Assembly (NCBI GenBank): GCA_035578905.1
Contig: JAQJVL010000292.1
Location: forward strand, 935,501-999,500
DNA: 64,000 bases
Source of the DNA: Stictocephala bisonia
Lineage: Eukaryota; Arthropoda; Insecta; Hemiptera; Membracidae
Direction of reading: 5' to 3'
Part shown: piece after piece, positions 27,601 to 42,600 of the stretch
How positions within the stretch are numbered: the stretch's first letter is position 1
Layout of the letters: each line of letters starts with the position of its first letter
Translations under genes and position numbers: made by a program
Notes under the pieces: model-generated
Seen by the model: only the letters and a program-made list of their open reading frames with translations
The model's database searches: none
What the model was told of the DNA's origin: nothing

Positions 27601-30600
27601 TTTTAAATGTGCCACCATTGGTAAGTTTTAAACCTTCAGAGATAAAATAAACTTTAAATGGGGAACTTCACCTACTTTTTCCTGCTTAATAAAAATATGT
27701 ATTTAGCAAAAAATAAAATTATAAAAAAACACCATTTTTCAAAATGGCCGACAACTTAGTTTTTTCTTATAGAACACTATATATTTTTTATATTTCTGAT
27801 AGAAAATGTAATTTTAAGATGTTTTTATTCTTTGCATTTTTCCTTTAATATTAGCCGTTTCCTATTTACGAACACTCAAAAAGTTTAAAACTCCAACTTT
27901 TGGTATTGCAAAACTGATATGACAACCATATTTCATTCTGTAATATTAATATGCAGACTTAAATTCATACATTTTAGTTGTTGTAAAATATTGAATATCT
28001 TAAAACAAAATAAATAAAATCAGCCCAAGATTATTTTTTAACAACTCTATTTCTACTACTAATGTTGAACACTTTTGTTATTTCTTTTTCAATATAGTTT
28101 CATAATTGAATATATTTTGTGTAATAAAATGTCACTTAATACACCATATGTAAATTATTATGATAGGTATGTAATTGCAACACAATATAATGTTGGATAT
28201 TTAATGCTATTTTGGTTCCAGAAATACATTATTGGAATTAAAAGTTTGAAAAAAAAAACCTTGCATAAAACTGGTCTGTCAGCTGTTCATATAAATATCA
28301 GCTGTTGTATTGTTGTCAAACTTATATTTATTATGATTGTCATAGCCAACATTTTGTGCCTACTGTAATGACTAATTAATTAATAAATGATTAAAAACCA
28401 AGAAAATATAATTAATTAAATAATATCGATACTGGTACAAAAACCTAATCTAATACAATTCATTACCGTTAGCACACAATTGTACGTTAGGGCAATTGTT
28501 TGACAACTATGCAACAGCTGATATTTATTTGAACAGCTGACAGACTAGTAATATGTAAAATTTCTTTCAAACATTTCAATCCAATAATGTAAATATGGTC
28601 TGGAGCCAAGGCATTAAATATACAAAATTATTTTTTGTAGAAATTACATAGTGTACTAAATACCATTTTATTACACAAAATAAATTCAATTGTGAAACTA
28701 ATTTTTAAAAATCAATAACACAAAAAATAAATTAAAAATTAACAAAGTATAACTGAGCAAAATAGATTATAACATACACCCTCAAGTCAAGTCAGATGGT
28801 GTGGCATATAAAACTGTGAACATAGGCTAAGCCTAGAATTGCAGATGCTATTAAAACAATTATAAGATAGAATTACTATTGTTTTAGAAAAAACCATAGA
28901 TATCAGACATCTATTAAACAGACCTAAGACAGATAAATAATTATTTCATAATGAGAAATTCATGAAAACCTGGCGTAATCGAATATAGACGAAGTCGGCT
29001 TATATAATAGGTCTAGCCGATATTGGCGACGAGATGCAGTCTGAAATGTCAGCTAAGTGCCAACTAGTTATACAGTGAAGATTGTGGGCAGCTAAATTAT
29101 AAATAAAAAACAAGACGTATGATATGGCTTCGGTTCAATAAAAATTATTTTCCGAGTTTCTAAATTCGTCATATTTTGTTTAGAAAAGGTCTTCCAACAT
29201 GTTTCTACCTCACTTGGGTTGATTATTTTACAACAGTTTACATCGACATCGACGTCCATGTGAACAGGGAACTGTTCAGTGAGTTTAAGAATCAAAATTA
29301 TCGTACTTTACCACCTTTTACACTCCCACTGTGTTATTATCTAAACTAGTCAGAAAACCGTTCAATAATTTGACAGGGATAAATATCGTATGTGCAAATG
29401 TTACATAGTTTAGCCGATCTAAGGTGCTTATGGAATAATAATTAATAGACGTTCGCCACGGATATATATATATTTATTTTTTATTTGACGGAAATTAAAT
29501 CAATAATGTTGTGTCACATGCTGCTAGAAGGTCATTACCATATTTTATATGATACGATATGGTATTTTCTTACGTCAACCATTGGACGATTCCTTGCTCA
29601 GATTAAAAAACAAAATAGACCTCAATCGACTCGCAAGAAATATACGATAATTTCAGTTCCGAAAAGAAGCTGAACGGTACCTTACACGTACGTATACCAA
29701 AAGCGAGATGGACTTTCGCCTAGGGGAAGTTTGATTCTTGGGATGTAAAATGAACCGTTCTCGGGACCCTTTTGATTGAGAGATATTACTGATATGAACG
29801 AAAATATGCATAATTTCCACGGCGTACAGATTTGTATCGGTAACAGTCTTTTTGAGCATCTTGAACTGAATCTCTCGTCCCCATTCTTGGGTCAATAAGA
29901 CACTAACCAGCACTTCTGCTTTATTCACGCTATTTTAGGTTAGGTTACAAGTGACTAGTAGACTCGGACAACCAACGTGTGTGATCGCTTCCTTCCCAGC
30001 TCTGTTGTTCACTTTGAATGAACTAGTTCAAATCATAATGAACGAACTCGTTCACTATGTCGACTAGTTCATTTGACTGTCGTCGTATACAACATATTCT
30101 TAGGCGTATTGCTTAGTTCATAATTACGCGTACCAAACTGATAACTTATGATTACGGGTAAAATAAAACACAAGAAAGCACACTTTTTTATTCATAACTT
30201 ATAAAACTGTTTAATCTTAAAACTAAATTAATATATAAATCTGATATTTCGTGAAATAATCGACCTTCGAGTAGTTTAGGAAGCTTCAAGCCGAGTTCGA
30301 GTAGTAAAATACTCGAAGTTTCGAGTACTCGCACATCCCTAATCTTAACATTGTTTCCAAGGGGTTCCCCTCCGATGAAATTGTTGTAGAGTTTAGTGAA
30401 TTTTTACTAAACCCTCCTTAGTAGCAGATACGAGTCATGAAAAACTTTCTCATTCGTATATATGCAACAAGTAAGTTCATATAGTCCACCAGTAATATGA
30501 ACCAGTAAAAGTTACTTTACTAGGCGAGAGGAATTAATCGAATTAAGGCAGAGTGTGAATGGTATCACAAAGGTTATCCAGTTAATTCCACACAATATTA

Positions 30601-33600
30601 CACGAGGAGTCCTGAGTCCCACAAGGTCAGTGTTGAGCCTAGTGATGTGGGCCGGGTAAATACCCAGCGGGTAGGTAAAAATAAAAAGAACTGGGTATTT
30701 ATAATGTTTATTTAATATAGAGCAGATTGATTTGTATTTTTGCAATTCCCATGATGTAATGATACAAATCCCATAATGTAACCATGTTAAAATGATGACT
30801 AAAAGTGTTCTCATGTTTCCAAAAGCATTTTACTTCTTACCATTATTGATATCAATACCCATGTCCCAGGTATTTATGATTTTCAAAGTTTTTTTTGTGT
30901 TAAATGAATGTAAGCTTATTATAAATGTCAAAAAGAGATTACAAATATAATAATTAATGTATTTACATACATTATTATTAATAGTGCTACCTATAAAGCA
31001 TAACCTTTTCATTTATTTTAATGAAACTGTTTTGATAATTTACAATCTCTTGAAAATTGTCAAACGATTATCTGATACACAAAATATCATTCAAATAAAT
31101 GGTGGATGTCCTTTCCTTTGAGATGTGCCAATACTGGTTTCAAAATTGTTGTGAAAATGATAAGTCTTCTGCATAATCCAAAATGCAAACACATAAATTT
31201 ATAAAGCTGTTCCCTGAATTGGATATCTCACGTATTTCTTAGTAGAACCATGTACTGGGACCACAAAAAAGGTGTCTTTGGTTAATTACGCCTCCTTAAA
31301 AATCGGCTTTGTTGCTGTTTTCAGATTTTCCATTTTAAAATGTTCCTTGAAAACGTGCTTGTTGAAAGATTTCAAGTTCAAAATGAATCTGTGTGTGTCA
31401 TCCGGCTTAGGGATTGTAAAATAAGGAGATAAATAATGTCCCTCTAAATAGTCAACACTTTTCAATGGCTCCTTTATCCAATAGGAAATCAACAGCCATT
31501 TCTCAATGAGATAGTTCTGTTTCAGACCTTACTGTGTCACCGAGATAGAATTTAATCATATTTCTCATGATTGGGACTTATATCCTGATTCTATGCACCT
31601 CAAGATGAAAGAATCTTTAGTAATTTTTCTCCAATGTTGCGAAAAATACTTCAACCTAGCTGCGATCTTTCGTAACTTTAGCTTTTCCTGGTTTTATCTT
31701 CATCCAGTTACTTCTCCATAATTTTGCAGCAAAGTGATTATTACATGTATTTATATACATGCATAACCTCTTATATATAAATATGGTGCGGTCAAGGTGT
31801 TAATTATTAACAAAGAGATTTTATTTATATATTAGTAAAATGATAAATAAATTACAATAATTATTAGAGTATCCTAGAATGACAGTAATAAGATTATTAA
31901 CCCGGGTAAATTTAATTATTCTTATTACAAGATTTTGTAAAATATAAAATTTAAATAAAACATAAAGAAAAATTGGATGAGCTTTCTTTGGCCGTTACAA
32001 AATGGCAGCTATTTATTAACTTTTCTGTAGAATTTAAATCATATTCTATGAAAGTTATGCTAATGAATTAATTTCTTATAATTAAATCAATGCCAGTTCA
32101 AACAATATCAAGTTAATTTCAATCAGAGAAGTGCAGCATTTGTGGTTTGTTAAATACAAATAGATCTGTACGGACATACAGGGTGGAAAAAAATTATGGA
32201 AACGCTTTTACAACGTTATTTTTTTCCATAGATAATTTGTTAATTGAATTTTTTTGACTAATTGTGTTCCATAAAGTATCATTTTTGATCAGAACAATTT
32301 ATTTGAAACTGCAAATAGTGGAGAAATAATATTGTTCAAACTAGTTATTTAAAATTAAAATGACCGCTACTCTAGAAAGGATAAACCATTCAAAGTCTGG
32401 TTTGCGGCAAATGATTTCTCTAGAATAGACCTTTTATTTGATACCAAACTCAACCTAGGATTACAATGAAGATTTTTGTTCAACCCCTCGTGAACATCCC
32501 CCAGAAAAGATGAAATGTTGCTGATGGCGTCAAAAAGTATGTTCTTTGTAACCATGATGATGTACAAGATTTCATTATGTACATCAAGTAGTCATACAAC
32601 AGTTGTGAAAGCGTTTCCATATTTTTCCGCCCTTTATATGTAGGCAAATAAAAAAAAACTCAACCATTGTTGTGAGTCTTGTGCCATTCTCTTAGATAGC
32701 CTATATTGTCTATGTGTTCATTTTGTTGGTGCTCTGAGTCTATGTGTATTTTGTGTTAGTCATTGATTTGGTTCAGCCAACCTCTTTTTCCAGTAATCTC
32801 AGGCTGGGCTTTCGCTTCAGCTAATAACTCTTGCTTCAGTTTTGATCGTTCTCAGTATGGCAGCCTAAACTTTCCAGCTCCAGGGATCAGGAGGGGAGGC
32901 GATCTAGTTACCTAGAGAAAGGGAAGAGGTCCTGGAAGTGCAGCATCGTTTCATCAGGCTCATCTGTCTTCTTGCTAGCCCAGTGGGGGCTGCCACTTGA
33001 TTCCCCCTCGATGTTGTGTTAACAGCTTTGATAACAAGGTGACATTCTTCCATATTTGACCACCTTCCTGCCCTTTTGCTTCTGATCTTCCATCAGTCTG
33101 GTGCAATGTTTATATGATGAACTTTACAATATTTGGGGGAGGGGGAGACTATTAAGTGATTTTTTTTCGCATTTAAATTTATTTTTTACTTTTTTATCCT
33201 CCTTTCCTAACCTACATGCATATTTTTTTAATTTACCACTGTGGTATTGGTATATATGTACAGTGGTATACTCCATCTGCAAGGTTCAGTGTAATTATTA
33301 ACCAAATAAATTTTTTATTTTTGTTGACTTTTCAAAATTGACCAACCCCTAAATTTAGTATCCGAGGTCCCTGTCTTATTATTCTGCCACAAAACCTGTT
33401 GCCGTTGGATATATTTTAAGTAGAGAAATATGTACATTTATTATTATTATTTATTTTAAGGTTTATTATGATTGTTATGTTTTACTGTTAATATTTGTAA
33501 ATCATTTTCTTGTTATTTGTTTATTTATAGTTGTTGTGTAATATAATTAATGTATTTTTATGGTTATACTGTTTGTAGCACTAGATTGTTATCTCTTGTT

Positions 33601-36600
33601 TCTTTTTGTTTTTATTTTATAAAAAGCCTTGAGGCCCGAACTTATGTTGTTTCTACATTTTAATGCAATTGTACATCTATTTGGACAGTTCTATCTCCTT
33701 GAATTTACAGTTAAATTTTGTAACTACAAAAATTACTATCTCATACTCGTACATTTTTCTTTATCTATTATATTTAATTTTCTTTTCTATTTGCAATAAA
33801 CAATAATTTTTCTAGTACACTTTTTTAACTTTTTTCTCTCCGAGTTAGTGTATTGTCTCCAACCCTCAGTAGGGTTCAATTTTGGAAAAAAAGGATGGGT
33901 TTACAGCCTATCTTTGACAAACAATAACTAAATTTAAATATTTCCATTAACACATTCAGTGCTAAGGCTGTATTTTCGTTTTCACCATGTGTGGCTGCAT
34001 GTATAAATTAAAAACTTACCACATTGCTGGAATTTTTTTTCTTCAAAAACTAATTTTTGTTATTGTGTAGTGTCAATTTATGACTGTCAAAAGTAGTCTG
34101 TATATGTGGAATGGTCATCTTTTTGCTTAATTTTATTCCTAACTCGGGGACACCCCTGCACGCTTCGCGTGCCAACCCCGACGCTCGATACACCTCGGCC
34201 TCGGCATGTAACTATTCAATACAAAAATCGGTATATTAACTATATAACGTAAAATTACAATATTACATTTCGGTACAGTATCTCACTCACACTAATTGCT
34301 TTGCCACCTTTTTAGCCTATTTCAAGAGTGTTCATTTCATTTATTTTTGTTTAACAGCTGAAGATTAAACTCATAGTAAAATATTAAATAGTATAATGTC
34401 AAACATTCAAAATAGACATGTTTATTTATTTACAAAACAGCTGTTATTAATTTACTAAAATCAACCCAATGTTATCCTTATGGACCAATCTTTTAAGGGT
34501 GCTTTATACCCCTTAGGAGTACTTTATCAAGATGAAAATATTTTAGTTGTCCTATTTAAGTTTTAAAGAAACAGTGTACAAAATTTCAGCTCTCTACCTA
34601 TATGGGAAGTTGGAGAATTAGTGATGAGTGAGTGAGTCGGCACTGGTGGCGCAGTGCTGTAACCCAGCTACATGGGGACAAAGTGTTTGGGAGATTGTAG
34701 GCGATAGGTTGGATGCTCGGTCCTCTTAATACCGACATGGCGTCCGCTTGGTGGTTGCTATCGGTGTGGACACTACTAGAGAAGTCTGGGGTGTCCATGT
34801 TGGGTGGTAATCATTGTGGGGATGTTGTGTGGGGGAGATAACTGAGCATCAGGCTTGTCAATTAGCTGAAAATCAGACCAGCACTACGTGGTTCGGATTC
34901 CACGTAAAGCTGTAGGTCCCTTAGTTGTCCTGGCTGTTGGGCTATTAATAAATTGCCCTTTCTGAGGAACAGTTTAACTCAGTTAGTAACCAGACTACAC
35001 TCATCTACACTCATCCTACACTCATAAAACCATTCATATTCGCCTTAAAATACGCACAACGTTGTGTCGGCGTCTCATATGTAAGAATGTAAGTCAATCA
35101 GTGAGGGCTTTGCCTTTTATTTTATTACTAAATAGATTTCTCAATTAGGAATAAAACTGCAACTAGGGGCTGCGATTAGAACCAATCCCTAGTCACCACC
35201 CTCTTCTTGTTATAGTAAAGTTACATCTGAAAATAGCTATGGAAATTATTAAATAAATTGGTAATTTCATTAATGAAACATTTTATCAAATTGGTATTGT
35301 CTAATATAATTTATTTTAAGTAAACTAGACAACCTACATCATGCTGCAGTGCATTCCAAGAATTGGTCATCTCTACATTCTTGTTGTATTCCTGCATGGA
35401 GCTGCTCATCCGTTGTTTGAGCATTGCATCAATGTCCTTCTGCATAATGTAACCAGCAAAGCCCCCAGCTATCTCCATCAGGAAGATCACAAACAACATG
35501 ACAGCAAACTGAACACACCAACAACAGTTGTAAGAAATAAATCAAAATTATTAATTAAACATGTGTAAAGTTAGCTATTTTTTTCTAAGAAAACTTTCCA
35601 CACAAATATATTTTGCAGTTTCATAATTGAATGCATTTAAAATGGTGTATGACAAGCAATTCTGTAATTATATAACTTACTCAGAAAACAGTTATAAATA
35701 AGGAATTCTTCTCCAAAGTAGTTTATCACATATTGGTTTACAGGAAGGCAGTATGATTGTTGCATAGTTATCTGTCTCGTGTGAAAGAAGGAAGAAGCTT
35801 GGTTATAAGGCTCACTGATTATAAGTGATAAAAATTTCCTGGTAAATAAATTAGATACAGAAATGTTATCAAAAGTATTCTTGATCTAAACTGCATATCA
35901 ACTACAGTATTTATAGTGAGACAGGGCTGATAGAAAATAAATGTATATCAGTCTACTTTGCTATTCGGAATGTCCCCTATCCACACACGTACATTGGTGA
36001 TGACCCACTCCCCCACTGCCCACAAACATACACTGATTATGACATCATACATCTTTTAAAACAATTGAAAAATGTTATTTAAGTAGTATTACACTCACTC
36101 CAAAATTGTTGCAGTCACTAAGCTGCAAGATATCCATATAGACAGTACTAAATGAGTAAACCTTCGAACAAGGTATTAGATTTTCCCATATTGCCCAGTC
36201 GTTTTTCGCACATTTGCAGAAATTTGTTTTGAAAATTCATAAAATAGTATTACCTACTTGTATTTGGTATTATTTTACTAACAATGTACCGGGCTATGTC
36301 ATGATAATACAATTCACGATTGGGGGGGGGGAATGTTTTTATGTCATCTGATTACTTGGAAAATCTTTTATGTAAACACAAAAAAGGGTTGGGGGGGTTA
36401 CCTGGGTACGATATAATACAGCTAAATTCAGAATTCTATATATACATGTTTATAGTACTACTCATAGTGTATATTATATACAGGGTGTCTCTGAACTCTC
36501 TGATTTCAGCTATAATATGTTGTTCCTAGTTCATATGGGATACTAAATATCATATTTAAAACTGTCCAAAACTCCTTGTCTATCCGTACAGCCGCCATTT

Positions 36601-39600
36601 TGTTTTTTTTACTAATTAATTTTTATCTCAAGAACTATACGTTGTATTGAGCTGAAACTTTGCACTGCTCTTTATTGCATAAAGAAGTATTTACGAAAAA
36701 AATACTGTTTTTCTCTCTTTAACATTTTCAAAATGGCGGCCATGTAAAATTTTTAACCTTAAATAAGTCAAAAACCAAATAATACTAAAAAGATTATACA
36801 GAACAATCTTTTTTAGAGGATTTAATTATAAAATTAAAAATAGTACTTTTTTAAAAATCGCATGAAAAATAACAAAGAAAACTTAAATTTTGTAATACTA
36901 TGTACAGTAGTCTGTGCCGAGTCCAGATGTTGTACGAGTATTACAATAACAGGAAAACGCTGATAATAAAATATCTGTACAACAAATTTAGTTACCAAGA
37001 GCAATAAAAAACTTACAAACTACTTCTACATTACAATAGTTGCTCAACATGTTCTCCTCCATTTTCATTACACAATGTGAAACGTTGCGTTAGTGATCTT
37101 CGCACCTGTGCAAATTCATTGTTCTCCTGTATTACAGCTGCGGCTTCTACAATTCTACCTGCCAAATCCATTGCGTTTTCAACAGGTGTTGAATAAACTA
37201 ACTCTTTCATTCTTCCCCAAAAATAAAAATCCAGTGGTGTCAAGTCGGGTGACCTTGGAGGCCACGATATTGGTCCCCCTCTTCCAATCCATTGTTGGCC
37301 ACACGTCGCATTTAGATGGTTACGTACAATTTCCCCAAAGTGAGCAGGTGCACCATCGTGCTGAAACCACATGTTAATTCTTTGTTCCAAAGTAATATTT
37401 TCCAACAGGTCAGGGAGTATATCTCTTAAAAATACAAGATATGTAGCTGCAGTCAATCTTTGAGGGAAAATATAAGGGCCTACAATATTGTCCCCTACAA
37501 TACCTGCCCAAACATTTATTGAAAACCGACGTTGAAATCCTCTGAAAGCGACTTCCTTCGGATTTTCTTGGGCCCACACATGGCTGTTCCTATTCCTTCT
37601 TGGTTAAAGGAACATTCATCAGTAAAAAGTACATTTTTCAGAAAGTTTGGGTTATCTGTTACCTTATGGATGAACCAGCGACAACACTCTTCACGTAGTG
37701 GGTAGTCTCTAGGTTCAAGTGCTTGTACTCTTTGTAAGTGAAATGGATACAGCTGTTGTTCTTTAAGTACCCGCCAGACAGTCTTTGCTTGCGTTTAACA
37801 TTTTACCTATTGATCGTGTACTTGTACAGGGATTTTCCTCAAACCTTTGAATTACATTTTCCTCAAACTCAATAGAACGTATTATTCTTTCTCTACCAGT
37901 GTCAGCCATATTTACATCAAACTTTCCAGTTTCACGCAGCCTGTTGTGTACTGCATAAAAAGTATTCGCACTCGGCAATTGTCTATTTGGGAAACGTTCA
38001 GCATACAATCTTCTTGCTTCGTATCTATTTCCAAAAGCAGCACCGTAGAAAAAATGCATATCACAATATTCTTCATTATTGTAATTAGCCATCAAAATCA
38101 ATTTGGCACACAGTTAAACTTACAAATAACAATTTTAGCAGAGAGTTAAAGTTACAAATAATAGTATTAGCACACAGTTAAAATTTACGAATAACAATAT
38201 TGGTACTTCTGGTGATAGGTTATGTAAGAACATTCTAATATATAATGTTACACTAAAATTTAAATCATATGATTAATACAACAATGAAATTTGGGTTTGT
38301 AACATTTGGTTAATCAGCTGTTATAAGCTATTTCCTGTTTCCTGTTAAATTGTAATACAACATCTGGACTCGTCACAGAGTACTGTACATAGTATAACAA
38401 CATTTAAGTTTTCTTTGTTATTTTTCATGCGATTTTTAAAAAAGTACTATTTTTAATTTTATAATTAAATCCTCTAAAAAAGATTGTTCTGTATAATTTT
38501 TTTAGTATTTTTTGGTTTTTGACTTATTTAAGGTTAAAAATTTTACATGGCCGCCATTTTGAAAATGTTAAAGAGAGAAAAACAGTATTTTTTTCGTAAA
38601 TACTTCTTTATGCAATAAAGAGCAGTGCAAAGTTTCAGCTCAATACAATGTATAGTTCTTGAGATAAAAATTAATTAGTAAAAAAACAAAATGGCGGCTG
38701 TACGGATAGACAAGTTTTGGACAGTTTAAATATGATATTTAGTATCCCATATGAACTAGGAACAACATATTATAGCTGAAATCAGAGAGTTCAGAGACAC
38801 CCTGTATATGCAAAAATAGACATATATGTATACATACTATGAAATACATTAAAATTTGAAAAATAATGAAATAATTTTGTAATTATATAATATGTATAAG
38901 ACATTTTGTATATGCATAAATAAAACTTAATCAATAATGAGGATATATTTTTGCTAGGATTGTAACTTCTATAGAATGTTTACAAATTAATCATCTCCCC
39001 ACATACATATTGGACCTATATAATTATCATGAATGTAATACACTATAATTATACATGCTTATTGAATATGTATAGTATATTCACTTCATATATATTTGTA
39101 AATTGCAATCGTTGTGAGAGGAATTGTGTGACATGAAGAAATATGAGCTTTTTTCATAATATGAATGTAATTAATACATACTTCAACAATGTATAATACT
39201 TATAACAATACAATAATATAATTTGATGCAGTATGCTAAATTACAATGTAATAAGCCACAATTACAGTGAAGTATATAAAATCTCTGCCTTTTTTATGTG
39301 GACGGATATTCATAAGGCAATTTCTCCAAATCTTTTCTGTTCATTTCTTCTTAGGGTTTGGTATTTTCTTCTTAGGAGATACGTTCTATATCACTCCCTC
39401 TAGATCAGAAGTGAGTTTGTCTTCTCCCTCTTTTCCCCTCGTCTTGGATGAGTACATATGAACATACTTGGCCCTTGTAACTGAGGCAGATAGTACAGCC
39501 TTGCCTTTCTACAAGAACACTTCCCCCGACAACAAAACCTACACTTGCATGGTGTGTGGAATATCATTGGGGACAGCTTCCTTCAATGTTGATGTCAGGA

Positions 39601-42600
39601 TAAGACCAGCATGGATCCATTTCCACCCCAATCAAAGAGGTCTTTCATCCTACCCAACCATGATTGCCCTGGTTGTAGGCCCTTAGAGAATGTTTCCTTG
39701 CCAAGACAGTTAAGAGTATTAGCAAGTTGGTACTATAACTTCATTGGGATAGTCCCTCGCTTTGGCCCTGACAATCAGTGTGTCCACGTCCTCTGTTGCT
39801 TGATCAGCAGTGAAGTTAGTTTATACTGGCAGTGACCTACTGACATTGTATAATACCACTGCATGTACATGAGAGGGTAGGTGGGTCAATAGAATTATAA
39901 ATGTATGGGAGGATGGGTGCGAATACTACAGTGCGTGCGTGTATGGGAGAGTGGGGAGGTTTTGGTCTACCTCCCACATATATGTGGTAAATATATCTTT
40001 GATGTTTTGGATCTAAATTTACTGGACATTACAAAATATCGTAAAAATAAAAATTAAAAACTAAGTATCTAAAAAGACAGAGCAAAATTATTAAATACTA
40101 ACTAAATAAAAAAATAGATCAAGATTAACTGCATGTATTGAAAACATATACTCTTTTTATTGTAATTGGCTATTGCTTTAGAATATTGTGCCTTTGTTTA
40201 AAACAAAATATTTTAAGTATCTAAAAAGACAGAGCAAAATTATTAAATACTAACTAAATAAAAAAATAGATCAAGATTAATTGCATGTATTGAAAACATA
40301 TACTCTTTTTATTGTAATTGGCTATTGCTTTAGAATATTGTGCCTTTGTTTAAAACAAAATATTTAAGTGATTTTTACTAGCGTCAGATTTATAATGCGG
40401 TAATGTTTATTCAATGACAATAACTGATTAGATTATAAACATATAGTGGATTATTAACAGCCTATCTTGACCTGATGATCTATTTGGTCAAAAACTAAAC
40501 AGACAAAAAAAGGTTTATCTTGGCATGCTTCATTTTCCATTTGTTTTTGAAATAATTGTTCAAAAAGGGATGAAATATACTTTTAACTTTTTGTTACATC
40601 TCTTAAAACAAAAATCACGATTATCCTTCTTCCTATTTTGAAATGTACTATTTTGTCTTAATTATTCAACGTATCTAATCTCTCTTTAATTCTTGCAATT
40701 GAAAACATTTCTTGGAGACTGAAGTTTAGTTAAACCAGAGAAGTACAACAAACATTATTTGTCACAACAGTATAACAATTATTCATAAACGGATAAGAAG
40801 AGGGATGTTTGTATCCTTAAATAAGAGACATTCAAAGTATATTGAATCGATAAATTAAAGCTCTACATTCTATATAAATAGAATTTTAATATAGAATAAT
40901 AGTGATAAAACTTACCGTTATAAGCATGAAATTACTTTCTTGGATAGCTCCACAACATCCAAAAAAAGCCACAATAAATATTATGACTCCAACAACAATC
41001 AGTATCATGGGGGGTGAAAAGAATTTATCATCAATGAATTGTGCATATTCATAGTACATTTTTTGAATAATGATTCCAACAGTAAAAATCACGATTCCAG
41101 ATATCTAAAACAAACAGTTATTGTTACAATTTTATTTTACATTTCTAACATACAGTTCTAAAAACTTAAATGTACTTAAAAAAATAATTTACCAGAACCC
41201 ACACCAAAACGGCTAAATTAACAAGCCTTGAAAAGTGGAAAGCTATGAAACCTTTTGAAACTTAAGATTGATTTGTTGCTGTGCAGAGGGATTTGTTTTT
41301 GATGAGCTCATTCCAGAATACAATATAGGCAGTATCCCATGCTTCAATAACACTGTATGTGTATAGATGGGCGGATGGGTTCCTTATATATAGGTATTGC
41401 GAGTCCACTCCTATAGAAACAAATTCTACGTAAAAAGGTTTGTTAAAACAAATTAGCAGTAAATAAATGACTTTGAGAGATTTAAAAAGCCAAGCCATTG
41501 ATAGGTTGAGAATAAATTAAAATATTAGAATAAATTAAATAAACAACTAAAAAAATGTGCATCCATCTTTTTAATATTTAAATCATTGATACTCACTCAT
41601 CTAGTCGAAATTAAATGGGATATTTTCATCCCTGTAAACAACCAAAATTATTGTACTTCAATATAATTGTTGTCAAAGTATCTTTATTTATCATTGCACA
41701 ATATTTTACAGATAAACAGTGTCATTAAGTAAATATAATAATAATAATAATTACAAAATATACTAAAAAATAATAGTGAGAAAATTTGTCTTGATCCTAA
41801 ACTTGAGAGTAAAACTCATCTATCAAGTAAATCCCTCCCTCTTTGATATTCTTTGAAATTAAATGAAAAACGTCTTTATTTAATCAGGCGAAATTGGGAC
41901 TAAAAAGTCCCTTCTTTCACTTAACCTGCTGATACAAAATTAATTACAATTATAACAATTTTGTTTTTAAATAAAGTAATTACAACTGAATGAAAGTAAC
42001 AATTACTAATATAATACAAAGAATAATTAATTATCCTAAAGTAAATAATATTAATAATCATAGTGAAATTATAGATGTAATTACAGTATGAAATAAATTA
42101 ACAGACTTAGAAATAAAAATAAAATTATGAAATTCCACTTACACCCTCATTCACACATTTATTAACTTAATAGCAAAACATATACAAACCACATTCATAC
42201 ATATCCTCCAGATATGCGCCAAACACCACCGGCCATCATCGGACCCGCAGGACAAATGCTTTAACCTCCACCCTGAATCTATGACAATTATCCATTCTCC
42301 TCATACCATCTGGAAGGGAATTCCACATACGGCAAGGATTTACTATAAACGATTTATTGAATATTGAAATTCTACAAGCAGGAATACCCAAATCTTTTTC
42401 AAGTGCTAAAAACTAAATTAAATCTACACATACATGTTATAAAACTACGTTCTTAAACTAATAAACTTATCTACATTAATAATTATCTACATTTTAACCT
42501 AGATCCTAGAACGGGGTACAACAAATAGAACTTCTACTAAACATAAAAAAATGTTAACAGAGTGAAATTAATATTAACATTTCGCCTGTTAACATTTTTT

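Noticed and set aside
29485..29673. Plus-strand 62-codon frame
   Set aside because: It overlaps the minus-strand coding-like stretch, starts without a clear context and has no domain.
37093..38149. Plus-strand open frames across the mariner-like element
   Set aside because: They are antisense shadows of the minus-strand transposase.
41193..41226. Apparent 34-bp tetraspanin exon encoding LVNLAVLVWVL next to exon 2
   Set aside because: It looks hydrophobic, but it has a poor acceptor and would break the phase-0 pattern. Exon 1 at 57989-58051 joins directly to exon 2 and gives a perfect TM1.
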